This document shows positions 1 to 5,899 of a stretch of DNA of 7,452 bases, piece after piece (within the stretch, counting starts at the first letter, position 1; each line of letters starts with the position of its first letter). The notes under the pieces are model-generated. The model ran no database searches and was not told where the DNA came from. It saw only the letters and a list, made by a program, of their open reading frames with translations. A program made the position numbers and the translations under genes. Source of the stretch: Lachnospiraceae bacterium UBA7481 (GTDB lineage Bacteria; Bacillota; Clostridia; Lachnospirales; Lachnospiraceae); assembly GCA_002478505.1 (NCBI GenBank), contig DLOP01000149.1:20360-27811 (forward strand). The letters run 5' to 3'.

Positions 1-92
1 GCAGATACACGGAAAGCTCCTGCCTTACGTGATTGCTTGCATAATCCGCATCGGTCTTATTAAAATAATCATAGGTGCCGTCACCGACATCA
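1..92 (-). repeat. Inverted, diverged copy of 380-471 at the left edge
   Basis: Read on the minus strand, this segment matches 380-471 with 9 mismatches in 92 positions. It encodes the same stretch of a transglutaminase-like protein (DVGDGTYDYFNK onward, through SNHVRQELSVYL). Six of the nine differences are synonymous; the other three give N to T and A for T. Homology stops at about 92/93, where the plus-strand gene takes over in mid-coding sequence. The arms are separated by 287 bp. The pattern fits a fragment of a second allele or paralogue joined in inverted orientation, more likely by chimera formation or misassembly than by a real gene arrangement. Confidence 0.85.
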
Positions 93-869
93 CTTGACAA
101 AGCGCGGGGATTATCAAGTGATTACGCAAAAGAAGTATATGTTCATGATGCGCTGATAGATAATATCACCTATAATCTTAGGGCGGAAATGAATCAGAGC
201 GCTTATAGCGCGCTGGTAAATGGGCAGACGGTATGCGCCGGATATGCAAGGGCATTTCAATATCTGATGCAGCAGTTGAATATCCCATGCTATTATTGCG
301 CAGGCTATGCCGGAGAAAGACATGCTTGGAATATCATTGTATTGGATGACGGCTGTTATAATGTGGATACGACATGGGATGACGTCGGTGATGGCACTTA
401 TGATTATTTTAATAAAAATGATACGGATTACGCAAGCAATCACGTAAGACAGGAGCTTTCCGTGTATCTGCCATCCTGTAATGGGCGGACATACCGCAAT
501 CTGGAAAAGCCGCCGCAGACAGCTTCGTCGAATCAGACGACCTCGTCAAATCAGGCAGGAACATTAAGAACTTTGGCGGACGTCGGCATATCGGAGTCGC
601 AGGTCATAAAAGATATGGCAGGATATTACCAGAACTGTCATAATCAGATCCTGACAAATGGAAAAGGGGATTATACCTTTTATAATGTGATAGAGGGCAG
701 GCAGCTGTTGACCAGATGGGAACAGGAAATCGATAATGGAACTTATAAAGATGAATATATGACTACAGTTTTGGTAGAACTTGATGCCGGAGACTGCAAG
801 ATGCAGCTGCGGGTAGAGGAACTGCAAGGGGACAAATACCTGATTACGCATCAGATATCCATCAACTAA
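93..869 (+). CDS. Transglutaminase-like cysteine peptidase-fold protein, 5'-truncated
   Basis: This is the C-terminal part of a transglutaminase-core (TGc) protein, a fold whose members cleave, cross-link or simply bind peptides. The expected triad is visible: Cys in VCAGYA (codon 234-236), His in RHAWN (321-323) and Asp in YNVDTTWDD (366-368). The preceding YVHDALIDNITY is the usual lead-in helix of bacterial members. After the core comes a short polar linker with SSNQ twice (about 519-558), then roughly 100 residues that I do not recognise. An open frame extends back to a GTG at 75, but that codon lies in the inverted foreign segment and has no ribosome binding site. The true start, and any signal peptide, is therefore missing and the first native codon is near 93. 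The gene ends 13 nt before the esterase gene, implying one operon. The family call is firm; substrate and cell location are unknown. Confidence 0.8.
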   Translation, partial: LDKARGLSSDYAKEVYVHDALIDNITYNLRAEMNQSAYSALVNGQTVCAGYARAFQYLMQQLNIPCYYCAGYAGERHAWNIIVLDDGCYNVDTTWDDVGDGTYDYFNKNDTDYASNHVRQELSVYLPSCNGRTYRNLEKPPQTASSNQTTSSNQAGTLRTLADVGISESQVIKDMAGYYQNCHNQILTNGKGDYTFYNVIEGRQLLTRWEQEIDNGTYKDEYMTTVLVELDAGDCKMQLRVEELQGDKYLITHQISIN

Positions 870-882
870 AAGGAGAACGAAA

Positions 883-1794
883 ATGTCCGAACTAAGTGAA
901 TCCATCCGAAAAAGTTTCCAGGAGGGAGACGATATCAGGGATGCGGGACTGACTGCACCGGAAGATATCAAGCAGTATGACGATATTTTATATGGCAGTG
1001 ATACGAAGTGGCAGCTTCTGGACGTCTATCGTCCGGCGGCTATGGAGGGTATGAAACTGCCTGTGATCGTCAGCGTTCATGGCGGCGCATGGGTATATGG
1101 CGATAAAGAACGTTATCAGTATTACTGCATGAGCCTTGCCCAGCAAGGATTTGCAGTGGTGAACTTTACTTATCGTCTTGCGCCGGAATATAAATTCCCC
1201 AGCCAGCTTGAGGATACAAACAGCGTGTTTGCATGGGTTTTGGAGCATGCGGAAGAATACGGATTTAATACGCGATATATCTTTGCGGTAGGAGATTCTG
1301 CAGGAGCCCATCTTCTGAGTCTTTATTCCGCCATCTGCACCAATGAGGAATATGCAAAGAATTATGCGTTGCAGATTCCGAAAGGCTTTGTGCCGACGGC
1401 GGTTGCGTTGAACTGCGGCATCTATAATATGGATGATGCAGAGAAAAGGGAGGAGTTTACCTTTTCGATCATGGCAGAGCTGCTTCCCAAACAGGGGACA
1501 CCGGAGGAATTAAAGCTTGTTTCTCCGGAAAGATACGTCACCGCTCATTTTCCACCCACCTATCTGATGACGGCAAGCGGCGACTTCCTGAAAAAGCATA
1601 CGCCTTATATGGCGGAACGCCTGACGGAACAGGAAGTGGAGTTTGAATATCATTTTTATGGAAATTCTGAGAAAGTACTGGGGCATGTATTCCATGTGAA
1701 TATGAAGCTGGAAGATGCTGCCGAGTGTAATAAGGACGAATGCAGGTTTTTTAAGAAATACATGACTGAAAAAGACTCTTGCAAGGAAACCTAA
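883..1794 (+). CDS. Alpha/beta hydrolase, HSL-family esterase/lipase
   Basis: This 303-residue alpha/beta hydrolase belongs to the hormone-sensitive-lipase-like group, whose members hydrolyse short acyl or acetyl esters. The oxyanion-hole motif HGGAW is at residues 66-70 and the nucleophile elbow GDSAG at 137-141, with Ser139 as nucleophile. D234 in the SGDFL segment and H268 in LGHVF are the likely remaining triad members. YRLAPEYKFP (97-106) is the conserved segment that follows the second strand in this family. No signal peptide is seen, so the protein is probably cytoplasmic. The ATG has a good ribosome binding site, AGGAG at 871-875, and follows the transglutaminase-like gene by 13 nt, so the two are probably co-transcribed. 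The length is normal and the gene looks intact. The natural substrate cannot be told from sequence; an acetyl-esterase acting on sugar or xenobiotic esters is plausible. Confidence 0.9.
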   Translation: MSELSESIRKSFQEGDDIRDAGLTAPEDIKQYDDILYGSDTKWQLLDVYRPAAMEGMKLPVIVSVHGGAWVYGDKERYQYYCMSLAQQGFAVVNFTYRLAPEYKFPSQLEDTNSVFAWVLEHAEEYGFNTRYIFAVGDSAGAHLLSLYSAICTNEEYAKNYALQIPKGFVPTAVALNCGIYNMDDAEKREEFTFSIMAELLPKQGTPEELKLVSPERYVTAHFPPTYLMTASGDFLKKHTPYMAERLTEQEVEFEYHFYGNSEKVLGHVFHVNMKLEDAAECNKDECRFFKKYMTEKDSCKET

Positions 1795-1807
1795 AATAGT
1801 ATAATAT
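1779..1807 (+). promoter_or_regulatory. Candidate promoter for the MATE gene
   Basis: A perfect TATAAT lies at 1800-1805, overlapping TAATAT at 1802-1807. TTGCAA at 1779-1784 is 17 nt from TAATAT or 15 nt from TATAAT. The -35 is imperfect. The box straddles the end of the esterase gene and would start a transcript near 1812, leaving a leader of about 120 nt before the MATE start. Confidence 0.45.
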
Positions 1808-1828
1808 ATTTTGCAGAAATAGTTTCAT

Positions 1829-1852
1829 ATGTTTTTTAAAGCACGGAGGTAA
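1829..1852 (+). CDS. Possible 7-codon leader peptide (MFFKARR)
   Basis: A tiny frame, ATG then Phe-Phe-Lys-Ala-Arg-Arg and TAA, lies between the candidate promoter and the terminator-like hairpin upstream of the MATE gene. Its position is what one expects of a leader peptide in translation-coupled attenuation, and it ends 19 nt before the hairpin. Its own ribosome binding site is poor, and a strong GGAGGT (1845-1850) sits inside it rather than upstream. So short a frame could easily be chance. Confidence 0.2.
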   Translation: MFFKARR

Positions 1853-1871
1853 ACTGTTCATTAGAAACGGT

Positions 1872-1924
1872 AAACCGGATAAGGCGCAGGTTGAGATACC
1901 TGTTACTTATCCGGTTTTATTTTT
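1872..1924 (+). terminator. Intrinsic terminator or attenuator in the MATE leader
   Basis: AAACCGGATAAG (1872-1883) pairs perfectly with CTTATCCGGTTT (1906-1917), a 12-bp stem. Inside it CAGGT (1887-1891) pairs with ACCTG (1898-1902) across a 6-nt loop, with a 3/3 internal loop between the two helices. The stem is followed by a T-rich run, TTTTATTTTT (1915-1924). The MATE ribosome binding site begins at the next base. It may end read-through from the esterase operon. Because a promoter lies upstream of it, it may also act as a regulated attenuator. Confidence 0.75.
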
Positions 1925-1935
1925 AGGAGGATAAA

Positions 1936-3258
1936 ATGGACTTTTTAAAGGATAATATCAGATCGATCTATTTTAAGTATCTTGCCGCTTCCTTTGGCAG
2001 CACACTAATAACGTCAATCTATGGTATTGTGGATATGGCTATGGTAGGGCAGTATCACGGGTCTGAGGGCTCGGCAGCTTTAGCGGTGGTAGCGCCTATA
2101 TGGAACATTATTTATAGTCTGGGACTTCTTATGGGAATAGGCGGTTCGGTGCTTTTTAATACCGCAAGAGGTTTGGGCGGGGATGCAGAAAAAAGATCCA
2201 ATGAATATTTTACTGCATCACTGATAGGCTCAACGATACTTTCGGTTGTTGTGTGGCTGGGTGTCATATTCTTTGACAAAGAGCTGTTGACGATGTTTGG
2301 TGCTGAGGATAATACCCTTTTTCTTGCAAGGGAATATGTATTCCCGATCAAATTTGCCATACCGTTTTTTCTGTTTAATCAGATGCTGACGGCGTATATC
2401 CGCAGCGACAAAAATCCGACCCTTGCTACAGTGGCGGTTTTAGCGGGTGGTCTTTTTAATGTCTTTGGGGATTATTTTTTCGTTTTTGTCTGCGATATGG
2501 GGGCAAAGGGCGCAGGCGTTGCTACAGCAGCGGGTTCTGTGATTACCTGCATAGTGATGCTTTTTCACTTTTTCAGCAAAAAGAATACGCTTCGGTTGAT
2601 TGTGCCAAAGGGTCTTTTCAAGAAGCTGAAAGAAATCTCCATAACAGGATTTGCAACATTTTTTATAGATGTTGCCATGGGTATTCTTACGATCATATTT
2701 AACCGCCAGATTATGAAATATCTTGATACGAACGCTTTGGCGGTTTATGGTGTTATCGTGAATATCAGTACCTTTGTACAATGTTGTGCATATAGTGTGG
2801 GACAGGCGGCGCAACCTGTGATATCTACAAATTTTGGCGCAGGAAACGGCGGACGTATCCGTCAGACCCTGCGTTACGCATTGGGGACAGCGGCATTTTT
2901 CGGAATATTGTGGACGGCGCTTAGTATGCTGTTTCCGAATACATTTATTCGTATTTTTATGACGCCCACGGCTGAGGTTCTGCAAATTGCTCCGTCGATC
3001 TTTCGGCGTTACGGTATTTCCTTTATACTGCTTCCACTCAATGTTTTTTCCACCTATTATTTTCAGGCGCTTATGAAACCGAAAATTTCCTTTATAGCTT
3101 CCGTAGCAAGAGGAATGTTGATCAGCGGTATTATGCTATATGTACTGCCGGTTTTGGCAGGGGCAGATTCCATATGGTTTGCAATGCCTATCACCGAGTT
3201 GGTTGTTGCGGTATATACTTCGATCTATATTTTTCAATGTACAAAAAAATTGGCTTAA
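1936..3258 (+). CDS. MATE family multidrug efflux transporter
   Basis: This 440-residue integral membrane protein has the length and alternating hydrophobic profile of MATE antiporters, which normally show twelve segments in two similar halves. MATE pumps export cationic drugs, dyes or metabolites in exchange for Na+ or H+ across the cytoplasmic membrane. The N-terminal helix carries IVDMAMVGQ (Asp33), typical of the first MatE repeat, and the second repeat begins near residue 230 (ISITGFATFFIDVAMGIL). It resembles the MepA/DinF-like clostridial branch more than NorM, though I cannot align it here. The start is secure: AGGAGG at 1925-1930 lies 5 nt from the ATG. The gene appears complete and is preceded by its own candidate promoter and a terminator-like leader, suggesting controlled expression. 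The next gene is convergent. The substrate cannot be inferred. Confidence 0.92.
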   Translation: MDFLKDNIRSIYFKYLAASFGSTLITSIYGIVDMAMVGQYHGSEGSAALAVVAPIWNIIYSLGLLMGIGGSVLFNTARGLGGDAEKRSNEYFTASLIGSTILSVVVWLGVIFFDKELLTMFGAEDNTLFLAREYVFPIKFAIPFFLFNQMLTAYIRSDKNPTLATVAVLAGGLFNVFGDYFFVFVCDMGAKGAGVATAAGSVITCIVMLFHFFSKKNTLRLIVPKGLFKKLKEISITGFATFFIDVAMGILTIIFNRQIMKYLDTNALAVYGVIVNISTFVQCCAYSVGQAAQPVISTNFGAGNGGRIRQTLRYALGTAAFFGILWTALSMLFPNTFIRIFMTPTAEVLQIAPSIFRRYGISFILLPLNVFSTYYFQALMKPKISFIASVARGMLISGIMLYVLPVLAGADSIWFAMPITELVVAVYTSIYIFQCTKKLA

Positions 3259-3301
3259 TATAATTTAATACCGCGGCTGCAATAGCGCATAAATCTGTCC
3301 A

Positions 3302-4132
3302 TTATTTCGGGATGCCCTTGTTTTTGGCATAATCTGCAAGAAATAAAAGAAAAGCAGTGATCAGTAGTATAAATATGGTGAGGATGTCCCAGATATCTGC
3401 TCTTGGCTCGGAAAGCAGTTTTGATAATGTGACATTGATACAAATGGTTAATGGAATGGCAAGCAGAACACTGATTCCGGCAGCACGGAATTTTCTGGCA
3501 TGCAGACGGCAGGAAACAAAAAATATGATCCAGAGATATACAATGGAGATCAGTGACATACGCCAGCCGATGGTGAATACTGCTGATACATTGATCAGGA
3601 TTCCCAACAGATAAAGATAGGGAATGAGAAAAATACTCAGTGCTATCAGACTTCCGGTGATGCCTTTTTTCCCAAGTATCACAATCGGGAAGGAGATAAC
3701 ATAGGTAAAAATGATAGAGCTTAATGTAATGGAAGACCAGGTCAATTCTCCGGTAATGGCAACATCGCATATGGAGCAAACCAGGATTCCAAGAAAAAGG
3801 ACAACGGAATAAATGATGGCAAACAACACATTTTTTCTGTTACTGTTTTCATCTTTTCTTTTCAGAATGATTAAGTTTTCCTCTGCGCTTTGCGTGTAAG
3901 CGTCCGTATCCATTCGTTCGCCGCTTAATAATTCATTCACTTTGATCCCTAATATTTCACACAGTTCCAGCATAATGGAGGAATCCGGCATACTCTTTCC
4001 GTTTTCCCATTTGGAAACTGCCCTGTCCGTAATGTTTAGTTTTTCTGCCAGCTGTGCCTGGGTAAGCTGTTGCTCCTTACGGCATGCAGCAATAAATGCT
4101 CCGATTTTGATCTGATCCATACTAATAACCAT
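3302..4132 (-). CDS. XRE-family HTH regulator with six membrane segments
   Basis: This 276-residue protein fuses an N-terminal XRE (HTH_3) DNA-binding domain to a membrane domain. The helix-turn-helix spans about residues 10-63, with LTQAQLAEKLNITDRAVSKWENG as its core and the usual MPDSSIMLELCEILGIKVNELLSGE continuation. A charged linker (about 72-100) leads to six hydrophobic segments near 102-121, 133-153, 161-181, 188-208, 217-236 and 247-267. Such proteins are thought to be membrane-tethered transcription factors, but no ligand can be named. The start is ambiguous. The ATG at 4132 has AAAGG only 1 nt away, while the family-like MDQIKIG start at 4120 has it about 13 nt away. The gene converges on the MATE gene with a 43-bp gap and no obvious terminator, and diverges from the ATPase gene. 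Regulation of either neighbour is possible but unproven. Confidence 0.85.
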   Translation of the reverse strand: MVISMDQIKIGAFIAACRKEQQLTQAQLAEKLNITDRAVSKWENGKSMPDSSIMLELCEILGIKVNELLSGERMDTDAYTQSAEENLIILKRKDENSNRKNVLFAIIYSVVLFLGILVCSICDVAITGELTWSSITLSSIIFTYVISFPIVILGKKGITGSLIALSIFLIPYLYLLGILINVSAVFTIGWRMSLISIVYLWIIFFVSCRLHARKFRAAGISVLLAIPLTICINVTLSKLLSEPRADIWDILTIFILLITAFLLFLADYAKNKGIPK

Positions 4133-4146
4133 ACCTTTCTGTAACC

Positions 4147-4172
4147 TGCGAATTTGTGTCTGCGTATTCGCA
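4147..4172. promoter_or_regulatory. Inverted repeat upstream of the XRE gene, possible operator
   Basis: TGCGAAT (4147-4153) is repeated in inverted orientation as ATTCGCA (4166-4172) around a 12-nt spacer. It lies 15-40 bp upstream of the XRE start, where an autoregulatory operator would sit. On the plus strand it is followed by a T-rich stretch and could instead be a weak hairpin. Evidence is position and symmetry only. Confidence 0.25.
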
Positions 4173-4281
4173 TTTTTATTAAAGTCTGAATTTTCTAAAT
4201 ATAAGATTACAATATTTTAACGGATAAGTATACAAACCAGTGGTTGAGTTGATAAAAATTCAGGAAATTAAGAGATAGAGG

Positions 4282-4310
4282 TTGAAATATCTGCAAGTTC
4301 ATAATATAAT
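4282..4310 (+). promoter_or_regulatory. Sigma-A-type promoter of the AAA ATPase gene
   Basis: TTGAAA (4282-4287) and TATAAT (4305-4310) are separated by exactly 17 nt. Transcription would start near 4317, giving a leader of roughly 107 nt before the chosen ATG at 4424. It is one of the two best promoter matches in the window. Confidence 0.7.
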
Positions 4311-4386
4311 AAAAACGTGATAAATTACACGAAAAATATATAAAAAATGTGATATTTAATTGCAAACATAGTAATAAAAATGTGAT
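4311..4386 (+). repeat. Three direct repeats AAAAAYGTGAT
   Basis: Copies lie at 4311-4321 (AAAAACGTGAT), 4343-4353 and 4376-4386 (both AAAAATGTGAT). Their starts are 32 and 33 bp apart, about three DNA turns, so bound proteins would sit on the same face. The first copy directly abuts the TATAAT box and spans the predicted transcription start. They may be binding sites for a regulator of the ATPase gene; the AT-rich background makes chance recurrence of part of the motif possible. Confidence 0.45.
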
Positions 4387-4423
4387 TGCAGATTACAGGC
4401 TGTGGAAAGGCAAGGTTATTTTT

Positions 4424-5752
4424 ATGGAACGATTGATTATGAGTCAGCTGCTGGATTGGAAGAATTCACCCTACCGCAAACCGCTGATCTTAAAGGGTGT
4501 GCGTCAAGTGGGTAAGACCTGGGTACTCAAAGAGTTTGGCAGACGCTATTATGAAAATACGGCCTACTTTAACTTTGATGAAAACGAGGAATATAAGCAG
4601 TTTTTTGAGACCAACAAGGATGTGGACCGTATCCTTCAGAATCTGATGCTGGCCAGCGGTCAGAAGATTGTGCCGGAAAAGACACTTATCATCTTTGATG
4701 AGGTGCAGGATTGTTCCAAGGTCATCAACTCCATGAAGTATTTCTGTGAGAATGCCCCACAGTATCACATTGCCTGTGCCGGTTCTCTGCTGGGAATTGC
4801 TTTGGCGGGACCATCTTCTTTTCCGGTGGGTAAGGTCAATTTCATGCAGATTGATCCAATGACCTTCACGGAATTTATGCTCGCCAACGGCGACGAAAAC
4901 CTTGTTAAGTATCTGGAAAGTGTAGATACTATTGAGCCGATTCCCGATGCGTTCTTCAATCCTCTTTACGAGAAATTGAAGATGTACTATGTCACCGGAG
5001 GTATGCCGGAATCAGTGTTGATGTGGACGGAAGCACGGGATACTTCCGCTATGCAGGAAGCCCTGTCCGGGATCATTGGCTCATATGAGAGGGACTTTGC
5101 CAAACATCCCAATATTAGCGAATTCCCGAAAATCTCTATGATCTGGAAGTCCATCCCGTCACAGCTTGCCAGAGAGAACAAGAAATTTATCTATAAGGTC
5201 GTGAAAGAAGGTGCAAGGGCAAGAGAGTATGAAGATGCGCTGCAGTGGCTGGTGGATGCCCGGTTGGTGCATAAGATCTATCGCAGCACCGCACCGGGAT
5301 TACCGGTCTCTGCCTACGATGATCTGTCTGCTTTTAAGATTTATCTGGTGGATGTGGGGTTGCTCCGCCGTCTGGCACAGTTAGCGCCTACGGCTTTTGG
5401 AGAAGGTAACCGTCTGTTCACCGAGTTCAAGGGAGCATTAACTGAAAATTTTGTGTTACAGGCTTTAATTACGCAGTTTGAAGTGCTTCCACGCTACTGG
5501 ACTCAGAGTAATCCCCCTTATGAGGTGGATTTTCTCGTTCAGAGAGAAAACGACATTTTTCCTGTAGAGGTCAAATCCGAAGCAAACACTAACAGCAGGA
5601 GTCTCAAGAAATTCAAAGAACTATTCCCGGATAAGGTGAAACTCCGTGTTAGATTCTCTCTGGGGAATTTGAAATTGGATGATGATGTGCTGAACATACC
5701 GCTGTTCATGGCAGATCATACAAATCGCATGATCGGATTGGCGTTGGAATAG
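4424..5752 (+). CDS. AAA-type ATPase with C-terminal DUF4143 domain
   Basis: This is a complete 442-residue member of the large bacterial and archaeal AAA_14/DUF4143 ATPase family, whose cellular role is still poorly defined. The Walker A motif is GVRQVGKT (residues 25-32), Walker B is TLIIFDEVQD (87-96), and the following CAGSLLGIAL (118-127) is the usual sensor strand. The DUF4143 part carries YLVDVGLLRRLA (307-318), GALTENFVLQ (337-346) and, near the end, YEVDFLV with PVEVKSE (366-386), which resembles a PD-(D/E)XK nuclease core. The start at 4424 is chosen because AAGG(C)AAGG (4407-4415) sits 8 nt upstream and MERLIMSQLLDWK is the typical N-terminus. A longer frame from GTG 4349 lacks a binding site. 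The gene has its own promoter and appears monocistronic. These genes are often scattered accessory genes; a toxin-antitoxin or DNA-processing role would be speculation. Confidence 0.9.
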   Translation: MERLIMSQLLDWKNSPYRKPLILKGVRQVGKTWVLKEFGRRYYENTAYFNFDENEEYKQFFETNKDVDRILQNLMLASGQKIVPEKTLIIFDEVQDCSKVINSMKYFCENAPQYHIACAGSLLGIALAGPSSFPVGKVNFMQIDPMTFTEFMLANGDENLVKYLESVDTIEPIPDAFFNPLYEKLKMYYVTGGMPESVLMWTEARDTSAMQEALSGIIGSYERDFAKHPNISEFPKISMIWKSIPSQLARENKKFIYKVVKEGARAREYEDALQWLVDARLVHKIYRSTAPGLPVSAYDDLSAFKIYLVDVGLLRRLAQLAPTAFGEGNRLFTEFKGALTENFVLQALITQFEVLPRYWTQSNPPYEVDFLVQRENDIFPVEVKSEANTNSRSLKKFKELFPDKVKLRVRFSLGNLKLDDDVLNIPLFMADHTNRMIGLALE

Positions 5753-5786
5753 CGATAAGTTGTAATTGAAAAATAGAATAATTGAC

Positions 5787-5815
5787 TTGACAATTTGGTC
5801 TACATTGTGTAAACT
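5787..5815 (+). promoter_or_regulatory. Promoter of the blaI-blaR1-like operon
   Basis: A consensus TTGACA (5787-5792) and TAAACT (5810-5815) are spaced by 17 nt. Transcription would start near 5822, 78 nt before the blaI-like ATG. The first BlaI-type operator fills the spacer and touches the -10 box, so a bound repressor would block RNA polymerase. Confidence 0.75.
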
Positions 5816-5843
5816 CACGATAAGAGTTTACATTGTGTAGACC
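5797..5843. promoter_or_regulatory. Twin BlaI/MecI-type operators within a large inverted repeat
   Basis: Two identical TACATTGTGTA boxes lie at 5801-5811 and 5829-5839, 28 bp centre to centre. Each has the TACA...TGTA dyad recognised by BlaI/MecI repressors. Their flanks are mirror images, so 5797-5816 and 5824-5843 form 20-bp arms that differ only in the central three bases of each box. Site 1 lies between -35 and -10, and site 2 lies just downstream of the predicted transcription start. The arms are followed by TTTT, so the RNA hairpin might also help terminate the upstream ATPase transcript. Confidence 0.85.
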
Positions 5844-5899
5844 TTTTGCGGCTGATGCAGACATATGTTAGAAGAACATCTAAGGAAGGAAGCAGGACT

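Larger units (their letters stand above)
4133..4423. other. AT-rich divergent intergenic region between XRE and ATPase genes
   Basis: This 291-bp gap separates two divergent genes. It contains a hairpin-forming inverted repeat near the XRE side (4147-4172), a near-consensus plus-strand promoter (4282-4310) and three spaced direct repeats (4311-4386). I found no convincing promoter for the minus-strand XRE gene. No RNA gene is apparent, and the short open frames here lack ribosome binding sites. Confidence 0.6.

Noticed and set aside
75..92. GTG at 75 as start of the transglutaminase-like gene
   Set aside because: It lies in the inverted foreign segment, lacks a ribosome binding site, and the first residues do not resemble the family. 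The gene is truncated instead.
2440..2985. Minus-strand open frame of 181 codons inside the MATE gene
   Set aside because: It is antisense to a clearly coding membrane protein, has no family features, and its composition is explained by the opposite frame.
3259..3301. Bidirectional terminator between the convergent MATE and XRE genes
   Set aside because: I looked for a stem with a U-run in this 43-bp gap and found only 3-4 bp pairings.
3255..3779. Minus-strand open frame of 174 codons overlapping the XRE gene
   Set aside because: It is a shifted frame of the same strand rich in Cys/His without a recognisable motif; the XRE-membrane frame explains the region.
4311..4386. CRISPR array or plasmid iterons
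   Set aside because: The repeat unit is only 11 bp with three copies, the spacers are not of array type, and no cas or replication gene is nearby.
4349..4423. 25-residue N-terminal extension of the ATPase from GTG 4349
   Set aside because: There is no ribosome binding site, the extension is AT-rich and unlike the family, and the ATG at 4424 has a good site 8 nt upstream.
5846..5899. 18-residue N-terminal extension of the BlaI-like protein from TTG 5846
   Set aside because: No binding site precedes the TTG, BlaI proteins normally start close to the winged helix, and ATG 5900 is well placed.
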